Made by a program: the position numbers and the translations under genes. DNA of 64,000 nucleotides from Corallococcus coralloides DSM 2259 (GTDB lineage: Bacteria; Myxococcota; Myxococcia; Myxococcales; Myxococcaceae), in contig NC_017030.1 of the NCBI RefSeq assembly GCF_000255295.1, forward strand, positions 8,034,328 to 8,098,327, read 5' to 3'. Shown piece after piece: positions 1 through 9,623 of the stretch; position 1 is the first letter of the stretch, and each line of letters begins with the position of its first letter. The notes beneath the pieces are model-generated. The model was not told the DNA's origin. It worked only from the letters and a program-made list of their open reading frames with translations, and ran no database searches.

Positions 1-2
1 GC

Positions 3-1388
<1,386 letters not shown>

Positions 1389-1414
1389 CGCGTCTCCTGA
1401 GCCCCCGGGCGGGT

Positions 1415-1452
1415 GTTACGACGCGGTGCACGAATCGTTACGGGGGGTAACG
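1415..1452 (+). promoter_or_regulatory. Candidate enhancer (upstream activating) sites
   Basis: GTTACG occurs at 1415-1420 and again at 1437-1442, 22 bp apart (two helical turns). The second copy belongs to a perfect inverted repeat, CGTTAC (1436-1441), five G, GTAACG (1447-1452). The sites lie about 100-137 bp upstream of the transcription start predicted from the sigma-54 motif at 1526-1541, the usual position for enhancer-binding-protein sites. Binding by the regulator encoded just upstream is inferred. Confidence 0.5.
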
Positions 1453-1525
1453 CCCTGTCACCTTCCGCCACATCCTGACGCGGCGAGCCAACCCCCAAGG
1501 TCTTGAAACCCGGAGCGCGCCCGGG

Positions 1526-1541
1526 TGGAACGGGCGTTGCT
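1526..1541 (+). promoter_or_regulatory. Sigma-54 promoter of the acetate operon
   Basis: TGGAACGGGCGTTGCT matches the -24/-12 consensus TGGCAC-N5-TTGCW at every position but one, with exact spacing. With C1540 as -12, transcription would begin near 1552, only about 6 nt before the ATG at 1558. The motif also argues against the GTG at 1525 as a start codon. It lies downstream of a sigma-54 activator gene and of a phased dyad. Confidence 0.75.
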
Positions 1542-1557
1542 CAGGGGATGGGGACCC

Positions 1558-2661
1558 ATGCGCCCCGCCCCCCATCCCCTTTCGCGGTTCCTGGTGCTCA
1601 CGGCCCTGCTGACCGCGCTGCCGGCGGCGGCGGGCAAGATTCAGTTGGGCGAGGACGCGGTCCTCAACGTGGACGTGCTGCTGCATCCGCAGATGCAGCT
1701 CATCAAGGACGGCGCGCCCACGGGCGGCGTGGGGACGGACTTCTTCCTGCGCCGCGTGCGGCTGCTCGTCTTCGGCAACATCACGAAGAAGCTGTCGTTC
1801 TTCATCGACACGGACCAGCCGAACTTCGGCAAGAACGGCGACTACAACGTCGCCTTCTACATCCAGGACGCGACGGTCGCGTACGAGTTCGCCGACAAGA
1901 CGTGGGTGGAGGCGGGCTTCATCCTCGCGCCGCTGTCGCACCACGCACTGCAGGGCGCCATCGCGCTCCAGACGGTGGACTACCACTCCGACATCATTCG
2001 CTACCCGTTGGGCGTGGGAAAGGTGTGGCGCGACATGGGCGTCCAGGTGCGCGGCTTCGCGGGCCCGTGGACGTACCGCGCCGCCATCCTCAACGGCGTG
2101 GAGGGCGCGAAGCTGGAGAATGGCCAGACGGTCAACGCGGACGACCTGCCGCGCGTCGTGGGCACCGTGCGCTACAACGTCTGGGGCCGCGAGTACGACC
2201 AGTTCCTGCGCGGCATCTACTTCACGGACCAGCCCATGCTGTCGTTCGGCGTGGGCGGTGACTACCAGTACCACGCCATCGCCACCGCCTCCGGCATCCA
2301 CGACGCGGTGGCGCTGGCGGCGGACGTGTTCCTGGACATCCCCATCGGCGACAACCAGGAGTTCGTCTTCCAGAGCAACGTCTTCTCCTGGCAGCAGGGC
2401 TTCGACAACGTGCGCAGCGGCACCGGCTTCTTCGTGGAGCTGGGCTACCGCATCGGCATCGTCGAGCCCGTCTTCTCCAGCGAGTACTTCAACGGGCGCG
2501 TGCCGCAGACGGACCTGCTCACGTTCAAGCCCGGCCTCAACCTCTGGTTCCAGAAGCACACCTTCAACCTGAAGACGGAGGTGGCCGTGTCGCGCGTGGG
2601 AGACATCGCCCACACGACCACGGGCATCACCGGCACCGCCCAGCTCCAGCTCTTCTACTGA
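1558..2661 (+). CDS. Outer-membrane porin, OprO/OprP-like
   Basis: Predicted beta-barrel porin of 367 residues. A signal peptide is clear: basic start MRPAPHPLSR, a hydrophobic run, then LPAAAGK. The mature chain shows alternating hydrophobic/aromatic strands and ends in a terminal aromatic (LQLFY), as outer-membrane barrels do. The segment from about residue 40, with conserved FLRRVRL and FFIDTDQPNFG stretches, resembles the phosphate-selective porin O/P family. I chose ATG 1558 because the longer reading frame (GTG 1525) would begin inside the sigma-54 promoter and would disrupt the signal peptide. It is first in the operon with acetyl-CoA synthetase and acetate symporter, so a role in passage of small carboxylates across the outer membrane is plausible but inferred. 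Confidence 0.8.
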   Translation: MRPAPHPLSRFLVLTALLTALPAAAGKIQLGEDAVLNVDVLLHPQMQLIKDGAPTGGVGTDFFLRRVRLLVFGNITKKLSFFIDTDQPNFGKNGDYNVAFYIQDATVAYEFADKTWVEAGFILAPLSHHALQGAIALQTVDYHSDIIRYPLGVGKVWRDMGVQVRGFAGPWTYRAAILNGVEGAKLENGQTVNADDLPRVVGTVRYNVWGREYDQFLRGIYFTDQPMLSFGVGGDYQYHAIATASGIHDAVALAADVFLDIPIGDNQEFVFQSNVFSWQQGFDNVRSGTGFFVELGYRIGIVEPVFSSEYFNGRVPQTDLLTFKPGLNLWFQKHTFNLKTEVAVSRVGDIAHTTTGITGTAQLQLFY

Positions 2662-2672
2662 GGACTCCCCCC

Positions 2673-4637
2673 ATGGCCACCGACACGGATTCGCTCTTCC
2701 AGCCCAAGGAAGCCTTCCGCCGTACCGCGCACGTGAAGAGCCTGGAGGAGTACCAGCGCCTCTACCGCCAGAGCCTGGAGGCCCCGGACGCCTTCTGGGG
2801 CGAACAGGCCCGGCAGCTCACCTGGTTCCACCCGCCGGAGTCCATCCGCGAGGTGAACGAACAGGCCGCCGACTTCGCCTGGTTCGTGGGCGGCAAGCTC
2901 AACGTCACGGTCAACTGTGTGGACCGCCACGCGAAGGCGCGCCCGGACAAGGCCGCCATCCTCTGGGCCAAGAACACGCCCGGCGAGTACGAGACCATCA
3001 CCTTCCGCGACCTCGCCCACCACGTGAACCGCCTGGCCAACGTGCTCAAGGCGCACGGCGTGCGGAAGGGCGACCGCGTCATCGTCTACCTGCCCATGAT
3101 TCCGGAGCTGGTGTACTCGCTGCTCGCGTGCGCGCGCATCGGCGCGGTGCACTCGGTGGTGTTCGCGGGCTTCTCCGCGGACTCGCTGCGTGAGCGCGTG
3201 CTGGACTCCGGCGCGAAGGTCGTCATCACCGCCAATGAAGGCCCGCGCGGCCCCAAGAGCGTGGCCACCAAGGCCATCACCGACGAGGCCCTGGATGGCC
3301 TGGCCCAGGTGACGTCCGTGCTCGTCGCGCGCCGCACGCCCAAGGAAGTGCCCATGCGCGAGGGGCGCGACCACTGGCTGGACGTGGAGGCTCAGAAGCA
3401 CCGCGGCGTCTGCCCCGCGGAGTGGATGGACGCGGAGGATCCGCTCTTCATCCTCTACACCTCCGGCTCCACCGGGAAGCCCAAGGGCGTGCTGCACACG
3501 ACGGGCGGCTACCTCGTCTACGCGAACACGACGTTCCGCTACATCTTCGACACGCAGCCGGACGACGTGCACTTCTGCACCGCGGACGTGGGCTGGGTGA
3601 CGGGCCACTCGTATCTCGTGTACGGCCCGCTCTCCACCGGCACCACCACGGTCCTCTTCGAGTCCACGCCGACGTGGCCGGACGCAAGCCGCCTCTGGCA
3701 GGTGGTGGACGACCTGAAGGCCACCACGCTCTACACCGCGCCCACCGCGCTGCGCTCGCTCATCAAGGAGGGCGACAGCTTCGTCACGAAGTCGTCCCGC
3801 AAGTCGCTGCGCCTGTTGGGCAGCGTGGGCGAGCCCATCAACCCGGAGGTCTGGCGCTGGTTCCACGACGTGGTGGGCGAGGGCCGCTGCCCCGTGGTGG
3901 ACACCTGGTGGCAGACGGAGACGGGCGGCATCCTCATCGCGCCGCTGCCGGGCGCGACGCCCGCCAAGCCCGGCAGCGCCACCCTGCCCTTCTTCGGCGT
4001 GGAGCCGGTGCTGGTGGATGAGGAGGGCCGCAAGCTGGAAGGCAACGGCGTCAGCGGCAACCTGTGCCTCGCGCGTTCGTGGCCGGGCCAGGCGCGCACG
4101 CTGTACGGCCACCACTCCCGCTTCGTGGAGACGTACTACGCGCGCTTCCTGCCGCTGTACTTCACTGGCGACGGCTGCCGCCGCGACGAGGACGGCTACT
4201 ACTGGATCACCGGCCGCGTGGACGACGTGCTCAACGTGTCCGGCCACCGCCTGGGCACCGCGGAGGTGGAGAGCGCGCTCGTCGCCCACGAGGCCGTCGC
4301 CGAGGCCGCCGTGGTGGGCTTCCCTCACGACCTGAAGGGCACGGGCGTGTGCGCCTTCGTCACGGTGAAGCCGGACTTCCTGCGCACGCCGGACGAGAAG
4401 ATGGTGGGCAGCTTGCGTGAGCAGGTGCGCCACGTGATTGGGCCCATCGCCACGCCGGACCGGGTGGTGCTGGTGTCGGGCCTGCCCAAGACGCGCTCCG
4501 GAAAGATCCTGCGCCGCATGCTCCGGAAGATCGCCGGTGGCGAGACGGAGAATCTGGGTGACGCGAGCACGCTCGCGGACCCCGCCGTCCTGGATGAACT
4601 GCTGACCAAGGGCCTGCCTCCCACCTCGCGCCGCTGA
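2673..4637 (+). CDS. acs: Acetyl-CoA synthetase
   Basis: AMP-forming ligase of 654 residues that converts acetate, ATP and CoA to acetyl-CoA in the cytoplasm; the length is standard for Acs. Landmarks are the P-loop YTSGSTGKPKG, the acetate-pocket signature DTWWQTETGG carrying the Trp that selects short acyl chains, YFTGDGCRRDEDGYYWITGR, and the catalytic Lys at K611 in TRSGKILRRM, the residue acetylated by Pat-type enzymes in other bacteria. It starts 11 bp after the porin stop and is followed by DUF485 and symporter genes, so uptake and activation of acetate appear coupled in one transcript. Propionate may also be accepted, but the WWQTETGG motif favours acetate. Confidence 0.95.
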   Translation: MATDTDSLFQPKEAFRRTAHVKSLEEYQRLYRQSLEAPDAFWGEQARQLTWFHPPESIREVNEQAADFAWFVGGKLNVTVNCVDRHAKARPDKAAILWAKNTPGEYETITFRDLAHHVNRLANVLKAHGVRKGDRVIVYLPMIPELVYSLLACARIGAVHSVVFAGFSADSLRERVLDSGAKVVITANEGPRGPKSVATKAITDEALDGLAQVTSVLVARRTPKEVPMREGRDHWLDVEAQKHRGVCPAEWMDAEDPLFILYTSGSTGKPKGVLHTTGGYLVYANTTFRYIFDTQPDDVHFCTADVGWVTGHSYLVYGPLSTGTTTVLFESTPTWPDASRLWQVVDDLKATTLYTAPTALRSLIKEGDSFVTKSSRKSLRLLGSVGEPINPEVWRWFHDVVGEGRCPVVDTWWQTETGGILIAPLPGATPAKPGSATLPFFGVEPVLVDEEGRKLEGNGVSGNLCLARSWPGQARTLYGHHSRFVETYYARFLPLYFTGDGCRRDEDGYYWITGRVDDVLNVSGHRLGTAEVESALVAHEAVAEAAVVGFPHDLKGTGVCAFVTVKPDFLRTPDEKMVGSLREQVRHVIGPIATPDRVVLVSGLPKTRSGKILRRMLRKIAGGETENLGDASTLADPAVLDELLTKGLPPTSRR

Positions 4638-4681
4638 AGTCCCCTCGCGGTCCCTTTCACGCTTCGCAAGGAGGAAAACCG

Positions 4682-4960
4682 ATGCACGGCAATTCCAAGG
4701 ACGAGGCGTTGAAGGCGCTCGCCGCGCGGCGCTGGCGCGTGGCCGGTGCGCTGACGGTGGCGATGCTGGTGGCCTACCTGGGCTTCATCCTGCTGGTGGC
4801 CTTCAACCGGCCGCTGATGGGGCACCAGTTCGTGCCAGGGCTGTCCGTCGGCATCGTGCTGGGGGCGCTCACCATCCTCTTCGCCTGGGTGCTGACGGGC
4901 GTCTACATGAGCTGGGCCAACCGCAAGTACGACAGCGCCCTCGACGAACTGCGCCGCTGA
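4682..4960 (+). CDS. DUF485 membrane protein
   Basis: A 92-residue inner-membrane protein with two transmembrane helices (about residues 22-42 and 58-82) and a short basic N terminus. The FNRPLMGH segment between the helices and the C-terminal WANRKYD are typical of the DUF485/YjcH family. A strong ribosome site (AGGAGGAAAACCG) precedes ATG 4682. Genes of this family almost always sit directly before a cation/acetate symporter gene, as here (10 bp gap), and the protein is thought to assist the symporter. Its biochemical role is not established. Confidence 0.9.
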   Translation: MHGNSKDEALKALAARRWRVAGALTVAMLVAYLGFILLVAFNRPLMGHQFVPGLSVGIVLGALTILFAWVLTGVYMSWANRKYDSALDELRR

Positions 4961-4970
4961 AAGGCCACCC

Positions 4971-6578
4971 ATGAATCCCACGACCGCGGGCACGCAGCTT
5001 GGCCAGCCCAACACCACGGCCATCGTCTTCTTCCTCCTCTTCGTCAGCATCACGCTGGCCATCACGTACTGGGCGGCGCGCAAGACGAAGACGACGTCGG
5101 AGTTCTTCGCCGCGGGAGGCGGCATCAGCGCGGGGCAGAACGGCTTCGCGCTTGCGGGCGACTTCATGAGCGCCGCCAGCTTCCTGGGCATCGCGGGGCT
5201 CGTGGCCACGTCCGGCTTCGACGGGCTCATCTACTCCGTGGGCTGGCTGGTGGGCTGGCCCGTGGTGACCTTCCTCATCGCGGAGCCCCTGCGCAACCTG
5301 GGCAAGTACACCTTCGCGGACGTGGTGGCCTACCGCCTGAAGCAGACCCCGGTGCGGCTGTCCGCCGCGGTGGGCACGCTCACCGTTGTCGTCTTCTACC
5401 TGATTGCCCAGATGGTGGGCGCGGGCAACCTCATCCGCCTGCTGTTCGGCCTCTCCTATGAGACGGCCGTGGTCATCGTGGGCGCGGTGATGATCCTCTA
5501 CGTGCTCTTCGGCGGGATGATCGCCACCACGTGGGTGCAGATCGTCAAGGCGGTGCTGCTGCTGGGCGGCGCGACGGCGCTGGCCATCTCGGTGCTGTAC
5601 AGGTTCGGCTTCAGCCCCGCGGCGCTCTTCAGCGAGGCGGTGAACCGCTACGGGCCGGAGGCGCTGGCGCCGGGCAAGCTGGTGTCCAACCCGCTGGAGA
5701 CCATCTCCCTGGGCCTGGCGCTGATGTTCGGCACGGCGGGCCTGCCGCACATCCTGATGCGCTTCTACACGGTGCCCAACGCGAAGGCGGCGCGCACCAG
5801 CGTGTTCTACGCCACGGGCCTCATCGGCTTCTTCTACCTGGTGACGTTCATCCTGGGCTTCGGCGCGTCCGTGCTGGTGGGCCGTCAGGCCATCGTGGGC
5901 GTGGACAAGGGCGGCAACATGGCGGCGCCCATGCTGGCGGAGGTGGTGGGCGGCACGGGCTTCCTGGGCTTCATCTCCGCGGTGTCCTTCGCCACCATCC
6001 TCGCGGTGGTGGCGGGCCTGACGCTGTCGGGCGCGGCGGCGCTGTCCCACGACCTGTGGTCCAGCGTGGTGCGCAAGGGACACGCGCCGGAGGCGGAGCA
6101 GCTCAAGGTGGCGCGCATCGCCAGCCTCGCGCTGGGCATCCTGGCCATCATCCTGGGCGTCGTCTTCAAGAACCAGAACGTGGCCTTCATGGTGGGCCTG
6201 GCGTTCGCCATCGCGGCGAGCGCGAACTTCCCCGCGCTGCTGCTGTCCATGCTGTGGAGGGGCTTCACCACCAAGGGCGCGGTGGCCAGCATGCTCACCG
6301 GTTCCATCAGCGCGGTGCTGCTCATCTTCCTGTCCCCCACGGTGCAGGTGGAGCTGCTGGGCAACGCGTCCGCCCTCTTCCCGCTGAAGAACCCGGGCAT
6401 CGTCACCATCCCGCTGTCCTTCATCGTCGGCTGGGTGGTGTCGCTGCTGGCGCCGGAGGCGGAGGCGTCCGCGCGGTTCGCGGAGGTGGAGCACCGCATG
6501 CACGTGGGCGCGCCGGTGACGCCGCCTCCGGTGACGGTGCCCACGGGCGTGGCGGGCACGGTGCCCCAAAAGGTTTGA
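4971..6578 (+). CDS. actP: Cation/acetate symporter (SSS family)
   Basis: A 535-residue sodium:solute symporter with about 13 transmembrane helices. Family signatures visible are [20 protein letters not shown] (Na+-site helix), [21 protein letters not shown], and [18 protein letters not shown]. The order acs-DUF485-actP matches acetate-utilisation operons in other proteobacteria, so the substrate is probably acetate or a similar short monocarboxylate. A rho-independent terminator follows 48 bp downstream and closes the operon. The family is certain; the exact substrate is inferred from context. Confidence 0.93.
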   Translation: MNPTTAGTQLGQPNTTAIVFFLLFVSITLAITYWAARKTKTTSEFFAAGGGISAGQNGFALAGDFMSAASFLGIAGLVATSGFDGLIYSVGWLVGWPVVTFLIAEPLRNLGKYTFADVVAYRLKQTPVRLSAAVGTLTVVVFYLIAQMVGAGNLIRLLFGLSYETAVVIVGAVMILYVLFGGMIATTWVQIVKAVLLLGGATALAISVLYRFGFSPAALFSEAVNRYGPEALAPGKLVSNPLETISLGLALMFGTAGLPHILMRFYTVPNAKAARTSVFYATGLIGFFYLVTFILGFGASVLVGRQAIVGVDKGGNMAAPMLAEVVGGTGFLGFISAVSFATILAVVAGLTLSGAAALSHDLWSSVVRKGHAPEAEQLKVARIASLALGILAIILGVVFKNQNVAFMVGLAFAIAASANFPALLLSMLWRGFTTKGAVASMLTGSISAVLLIFLSPTVQVELLGNASALFPLKNPGIVTIPLSFIVGWVVSLLAPEAEASARFAEVEHRMHVGAPVTPPPVTVPTGVAGTVPQKV

Positions 6579-6626
6579 AAGCTGCTCGGCGGTCCTTCAC
6601 GGCATCTTCCTCGACGTGAAGGACAG

Positions 6627-6675
6627 GGCGGAACCCGGGAGTTTCCAAAGGGGCTCGGGTTCCGCCTTTCTTTTT
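6627..6675 (+). terminator. Rho-independent terminator of the acetate operon
   Basis: GGCGGAACCCG (6627-6637) and CGGGTTCCGCC (6656-6666) form a perfect 11-bp stem with an 18-nt loop, followed by TTTCTTTTT (6667-6675). It lies between the symporter stop and the convergent hydrolase gene and ends just before that gene's stop codon. Confidence 0.88.
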
Positions 6676-6683
6676 CCCCGTGA

Positions 6684-7796
6684 CTACTTCCCGCGCGTGA
6701 GCGGGAGCACGTCGTTCACCAGGTGCACGAGCACCTTGCCGGGTTCCTCCTCGTGCACCATGTGCGCGGAGTCCTCGAACCAGACGAGCTTCTTGGACGG
6801 GGCCTGGACGGTGGGGAACCAGTCCTCCAGCAACTGCGCGGACACGGTGCGATCGTGCCGACCGTGGAAGAAGACGACGGGCACGGCGAAGCGGTGGGCC
6901 TTCGTGAGGTTCATCTGGGAGATGGGCCCCCAGAACGCCGCGAGGCTCAGGTCCAGGCCCGCGTCGCGCGCGTCCATGTCCTTGTCGGTGACGTCCGGGC
7001 TGTAGCGCCAGACCTGGGCGCCGTGCCAGTCCGGCGCGCGCCAGCCGTGCGCCTCATAATACGAGAGCCAGCGGCGCTCCTTGTGCAGGTTGGCCAGCGT
7101 GCGCGCGGGGTCCTTGGGGTCCGGGAACGGGGCAATGGACTCCAGGTCCGCGATGGCCTTCTTGTTGCCGTCCGCCTTCGCTGCGGCGAGCGTGGCCTCG
7201 TAGCCCAGGACCTCGTTCCTCGGCACGTCCAATCCCTGCCCGATGCCCACATACGCATCGAACCACTCCGGGTGCTTCTGGACGAGCCTCACGCCCAGCA
7301 GCGTGCCCCAACTGTGGCCCACGAGCACGATGCGCTTCTTGCCATACGTCTTGCGCAGGTACGCGACCACCTCCTCCGCGTCCGCGACCATGCGGTCCAC
7401 GGTCATGGTGGGCTTCACCTTGTCCGCGGGCGTGAGGGCATACGTCTTGCCCGCGCCGCGCTGATCCCAGTGCGCGACGGTGAAATATTCCTCCCATTCC
7501 CCCTGGTAGAAGTACGCGGCGGGCAGCGCGGTGTAGCCCGGTCCGCCATGCAGGAAGAGCAGCAGCGGGTTGTCCTTGTGGCGCCCGCGCACCGAAATCC
7601 ACTGGTCGATGCCGCCGATGCGCACGGCCTCCGCTTTCTCGATGCCGTCCGTGAGCACGGTGCGGCGGGCTTCCCGCATGACCTCCTGCGGCGTGGGAGG
7701 GGCCTTTTCCGCGGCGGCCGGGAGGGCCGTGAGCGACAGGCCCAGGCCGAGCAAGGAGAAGGAGACGCGCTTCGAGGTGCCGTTCAGGGTCCGCAT
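6684..7796 (-). CDS. Secreted alpha/beta hydrolase, proline iminopeptidase-like
   Basis: About 370 residues with an N-terminal signal peptide (MRTLNGTSKR, a hydrophobic core, ALPAAAEK). The fold shows the oxyanion motif LFLHGGPG, the strand-turn HWDQRGAGKT and the nucleophile elbow GHSWGT, the combination typical of the prolyl aminopeptidase branch (S33) of alpha/beta hydrolases. The acidic and His residues fall near the C terminus (FHGRHDRT and FEDSAHM). I chose the ATG at 7796; an in-frame ATG at 7826 would add ten residues before the signal peptide. It is convergent with the acetate operon. The natural substrate cannot be read from sequence. Confidence 0.85.
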   Translation of the reverse strand: MRTLNGTSKRVSFSLLGLGLSLTALPAAAEKAPPTPQEVMREARRTVLTDGIEKAEAVRIGGIDQWISVRGRHKDNPLLLFLHGGPGYTALPAAYFYQGEWEEYFTVAHWDQRGAGKTYALTPADKVKPTMTVDRMVADAEEVVAYLRKTYGKKRIVLVGHSWGTLLGVRLVQKHPEWFDAYVGIGQGLDVPRNEVLGYEATLAAAKADGNKKAIADLESIAPFPDPKDPARTLANLHKERRWLSYYEAHGWRAPDWHGAQVWRYSPDVTDKDMDARDAGLDLSLAAFWGPISQMNLTKAHRFAVPVVFFHGRHDRTVSAQLLEDWFPTVQAPSKKLVWFEDSAHMVHEEEPGKVLVHLVNDVLPLTRGK

Positions 7797-7840
7797 GCCC
7801 TGTGAACGGACGACCCTCGCGCCCATTGCATGGACTCAAG

Positions 7841-8674
7841 TCAGGGGCGGATGCGCAGCTGCTCCTGGAGCGACCGCAGCGGGCCTTGATCCACGCGGAT
7901 GCGTCCTCGCGTGGGGAGGTCCAGGTCCAGGAGGGTGAACATCACGGCGGTCAGGATGACCACGAACAAGGACCAGGAGAGGAGCCCGCGCAGGCGCGCC
8001 TCCGGCCGGTAGCCCAGGAGCACGCCGGAGCCGAGCATTCCCACCAGAAGCAGGATGAAGATGGAGGTCGGGATGAGGTTGTGGGCCGCCGCCACCCGCT
8101 CGTCGGAGACGTCGAACACGTCATTCATCGCCTGGGTGACGAGGATGAGCACGGGGGTCTCCACCCGGGGCGCCAGTGCCTCCAGCCGCGCCCAGAGTTC
8201 GTCCTGGAGCGACTCCGACTCCTGGAGCTTCGTCGCGAAGAGGGCCGGGTTTCCCAAGGCCTCGTGCCCCTCCAGCCGAAGGTCGGTGTAGCGGCGCAGC
8301 CAGGCGCGCATCTCGCCGCGCGAGGGCTCGGGAAGAAAGCCGATGCGCAGGTAGAGCGTACCGATGGCGTTCGCCTCCTTCACCACGAGCGCCCGGCGCA
8401 ACGAATACCGCGCCTCGGCCATGGAGAAGGAGAAGGCCAGCAGGAGCGCCACCAACCCGAGCACCGACGCCTGGAGCGCCGACACGTCTCCGAGCCCCGG
8501 CTTCCGGTGACTGAGCCGGTATCCGGTCTCCAGGCACAGGAAGAGCAGGCCCATCACCATCAGGGCGAGCAGCCACACGGGGATGGCGTCGAGGATTCGC
8601 AACATGCGCCAGAAGCCGCTCCGCGCCATGGACAGGGCGGACGGGAACCTTGGGACGGGAACCGGCCCTGGCAA
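7841..8674 (-). CDS. DUF4239-like membrane protein
   Basis: A 277-residue integral membrane protein with helices near residues 30-50, 68-86, 200-222 and 230-250, and a soluble segment between the second and third. The post-helix region with VVKEANAIGTLYLR resembles the DUF4239 (bestrophin-like) family. The true start may be the internal ATG at 8629 (MARSGFWRML), because the first 15 residues are Pro/Arg rich. It is divergent from the K+ channel gene, with about 70 bp between them. GGGAACC is repeated twice (8643-8649, 8657-8663) in that region. Its function is unknown. Confidence 0.65.
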   Translation of the reverse strand: MPGPVPVPRFPSALSMARSGFWRMLRILDAIPVWLLALMVMGLLFLCLETGYRLSHRKPGLGDVSALQASVLGLVALLLAFSFSMAEARYSLRRALVVKEANAIGTLYLRIGFLPEPSRGEMRAWLRRYTDLRLEGHEALGNPALFATKLQESESLQDELWARLEALAPRVETPVLILVTQAMNDVFDVSDERVAAAHNLIPTSIFILLLVGMLGSGVLLGYRPEARLRGLLSWSLFVVILTAVMFTLLDLDLPTRGRIRVDQGPLRSLQEQLRIRP

Positions 8675-8747
8675 CGCGACCGCCGGTCCAGGGGACAGGG
8701 ACGCTGTTGAACGTTCCCAGGGGGATTGCGCCTAAGCTGCGCGGCCT

Positions 8748-9602
8748 GTGGACCGCCCCTCCGAACAGAGCCCCCCGAGCGGCTTTCGCGCCCGCCTGCA
8801 CACGATCATCTTCGAAGCGGACACCCCGGCGGGGAAGGCGTTCGACGTGGCCCTGCTGTGGGCCATCGTCTTCAGCGTCGCGGCGGTGATGCTGGAGAGC
8901 GTCGCGCAGGTGCGCGCGGAGCATGCCCACGCGCTGCACGTGGCCGAATGGGTCTTCACCATCCTCTTCGCGCTGGAGTACGTGCTGCGGCTCATCGCGG
9001 TGCGCCAACCGCTGCACTACGCGCGCAGCTTCTTCGGCATCGTGGACCTGATGGCGCTGTTGCCGTCGTTCCTGAGCGTCCTGTTCCCCGGCGCGCAGAC
9101 GCTGCTGGTCATCCGCGTGCTGCGCCTCTTGCGCGTCTTCCGCATCCTCAAGCTGGGGCACCTCTTGGGTCAGGCGGAGGTGCTGCTCACGGCGCTGCGC
9201 GCGAGCCGTCCCAAAATCATCGTCTTCCTGGGCACGGTGTTGAGCATCGACGTCATCATGGGCGCGGTCATGTACATGGTGGAGGGCGAGGAGCACGGCT
9301 TCGACAGCATTCCCCGTTCCATGTACTGGGCCATCGTGACGATGACGACGGTGGGCTTCGGGGACATCACGCCCAAGACGGTGACGGGGCAGTTCCTCGC
9401 GTCCATCCTGATGGTGATGGGCTACGGCATCATCGCGGTGCCCACGGGCATCGTGTCGGTGGAGCTCGCCGCCGCTACGCGTCAGCCGCTGAATACCCAG
9501 GCGTGCCCGGGTTGTGGCGCACAGGGTCATGACCTGGATGCGCGCTTTTGCAAACGCTGCGGCACGGCATTGGACTGGGCCCCCTCGCAGAACACCGGGT
9601 GA
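8748..9602 (+). CDS. Voltage-gated-type K+ channel with C-terminal zinc ribbon
   Basis: A six-helix channel of 284 residues. S1-S3 occupy about residues 28-115, S4 is arginine-patterned (IRVLRLLRVFRILKLG), and the pore carries the selectivity filter TVGFGD (201-206). After S6 the protein ends in a short cytoplasmic tail with two Cys pairs, CPGCG and CKRCG, spaced like a zinc ribbon. The start codon is GTG. The channel core is unambiguous; the zinc-ribbon tail is uncommon for bacterial Kv-like channels and might serve in assembly or gating. No partner gene is evident beside it. Confidence 0.88.
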   Translation: MDRPSEQSPPSGFRARLHTIIFEADTPAGKAFDVALLWAIVFSVAAVMLESVAQVRAEHAHALHVAEWVFTILFALEYVLRLIAVRQPLHYARSFFGIVDLMALLPSFLSVLFPGAQTLLVIRVLRLLRVFRILKLGHLLGQAEVLLTALRASRPKIIVFLGTVLSIDVIMGAVMYMVEGEEHGFDSIPRSMYWAIVTMTTVGFGDITPKTVTGQFLASILMVMGYGIIAVPTGIVSVELAAATRQPLNTQACPGCGAQGHDLDARFCKRCGTALDWAPSQNTG

Positions 9603-9623
9603 ATCTGTCTAGGATGGCCCGGC

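Noticed and set aside
1525-1557. GTG 1525 as the porin start.
   Set aside because: It overlaps the sigma-54 promoter motif, and the extra residues would precede the signal peptide.
8643-8663. GGGAACC repeated twice, resembling an ECF-sigma -35 element.
   Set aside because: No fitting -10 element is found 16-17 bp downstream on either strand.
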